This document shows positions 63,719-64,000 of a stretch of 64,000 nucleotides of DNA, one piece after another; within the stretch, counting starts at the first letter, position 1, and the number at the start of each line of letters is the position of its first letter. The notes beneath the pieces were generated by a model. It did not search any database. It was not told where the DNA came from and saw only the letters and a program-made list of their open reading frames with translations. Source of the stretch: Lineus longissimus (taxonomy: Eukaryota; Nemertea; Pilidiophora; Heteronemertea; Lineidae); the NCBI RefSeq assembly GCF_910592395.1, contig NC_088317.1, positions 11,720,001 to 11,784,000 of the forward strand. The letters are read 5' to 3'. The position numbers and the translations under genes were made by a program.

Positions 63719-64000
63719 AACAAGAGGCCCAAGGGCCTGGCGCTCAGCTGGATGACCTAATAACATAGGACTGAGGGTGTAAAGCAGTAAATATCGGCTT
63801 TATACTACTGTTTGAAGGTCAAGAGAACACGTTATACCACTAGAATTTCCAATGCAGAGCTGCCAGCTGGATGAAATATGATTGAACTAATCAGTCATGG
63901 TATGTAAATATTACAGGAGGCAACGGAAGATATCCCTAGTTCAGTATGTTGTATCGGTAGCTTTACAGAAAAGAAGTGTCAGAGAGGATGGAACTTCTCC
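63719..64000. repeat. Dispersed repeat R5, left end, continuing to the window edge
   Basis: Opens AACAAGAGGCCCAAGGGCCTGG then CGCTCAGCTGGATGA, a GGCCC-palindrome head of the kind that begins many interspersed repeats in marine invertebrate genomes. The right end is outside the window. Confidence 0.5.

Noticed and set aside
1-64000. tRNA or rRNA genes
   Set aside because: I scanned T-loop-like GGTTCGA strings by eye (for example near 29080, 35170, 57240) and found no cloverleaf-compatible surroundings. A dedicated tRNA search would be decisive.

Overview
This is animal nuclear DNA. It has GT-AG introns, a PR-Set7/KMT5A-like SET-domain gene, BEL/Pao and Ty3/Gypsy retrotransposons, a piggyBac element and several anonymous dispersed repeats. 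The mix (two young BEL/Pao elements, repeats containing GCCACCAGGGGGCC and CGTCGTC blocks) suits a marine invertebrate, but I cannot name the species. Most of the window is mobile DNA in layered insertions. No bacterial-style operon, CRISPR array, rRNA or convincing tRNA was seen.

Layout. 1-6 kb: a dispersed repeat I call R1, a single-exon 208-codon ORF of unknown function (2735-3361) below YY1-like motifs, and a small inverted-repeat element. 6025-14829: BEL/Pao element 1 (BEL-1), inserted in an R1 copy, with 926/927-bp LTRs and 5-bp target duplication; its gag-pol carries one frame change and one in-frame TGA. 18414-34483: a SET-domain gene whose six predicted exons join in phase to 245 codons. 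Its second intron holds BEL/Pao element 2 (BEL-2, 19446-27605, antisense), with 238-bp LTRs, a 5-bp target duplication and an uninterrupted gag-pol of 1842 codons from its ATG. The last exon pair of the SET gene is followed by two further, partly decayed copies of the same pair.

37-38.6 kb: a ~99-bp minisatellite and minus-strand exon-like pieces with a Tudor-like segment. 39.9-45.5 kb: a decayed BEL/Pao element (BEL-3) full of stops. 45.57-56.1 kb: a decayed Gypsy element with an extra third ORF (C2HC zinc finger plus 25-residue repeats). A piggyBac element (47746-50751) has inserted at a TTAA in its pol, and an unidentified ~2.6-kb segment interrupts the end of pol. 57644-62497: a candidate DNA transposon with 20-bp perfect inverted ends, carrying a multi-exon transposase-like gene (DNCSGQNKN, GHTKFSPDW) with internal damage. 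62.5-64 kb: a small tandem duplication and more dispersed repeats.

How it fits together. Only the SET gene looks like a host gene under constraint, and the rest records successive insertions. Relative ages can be read from nesting: BEL-3 and Gypsy are old; piggyBac is later than Gypsy; BEL-1 is later than R1; BEL-2 is later than the SET gene. R1, R2, R5, BEL-1/2/3 and exon letters A-F are my labels. All family names come from motif reading, not database search.
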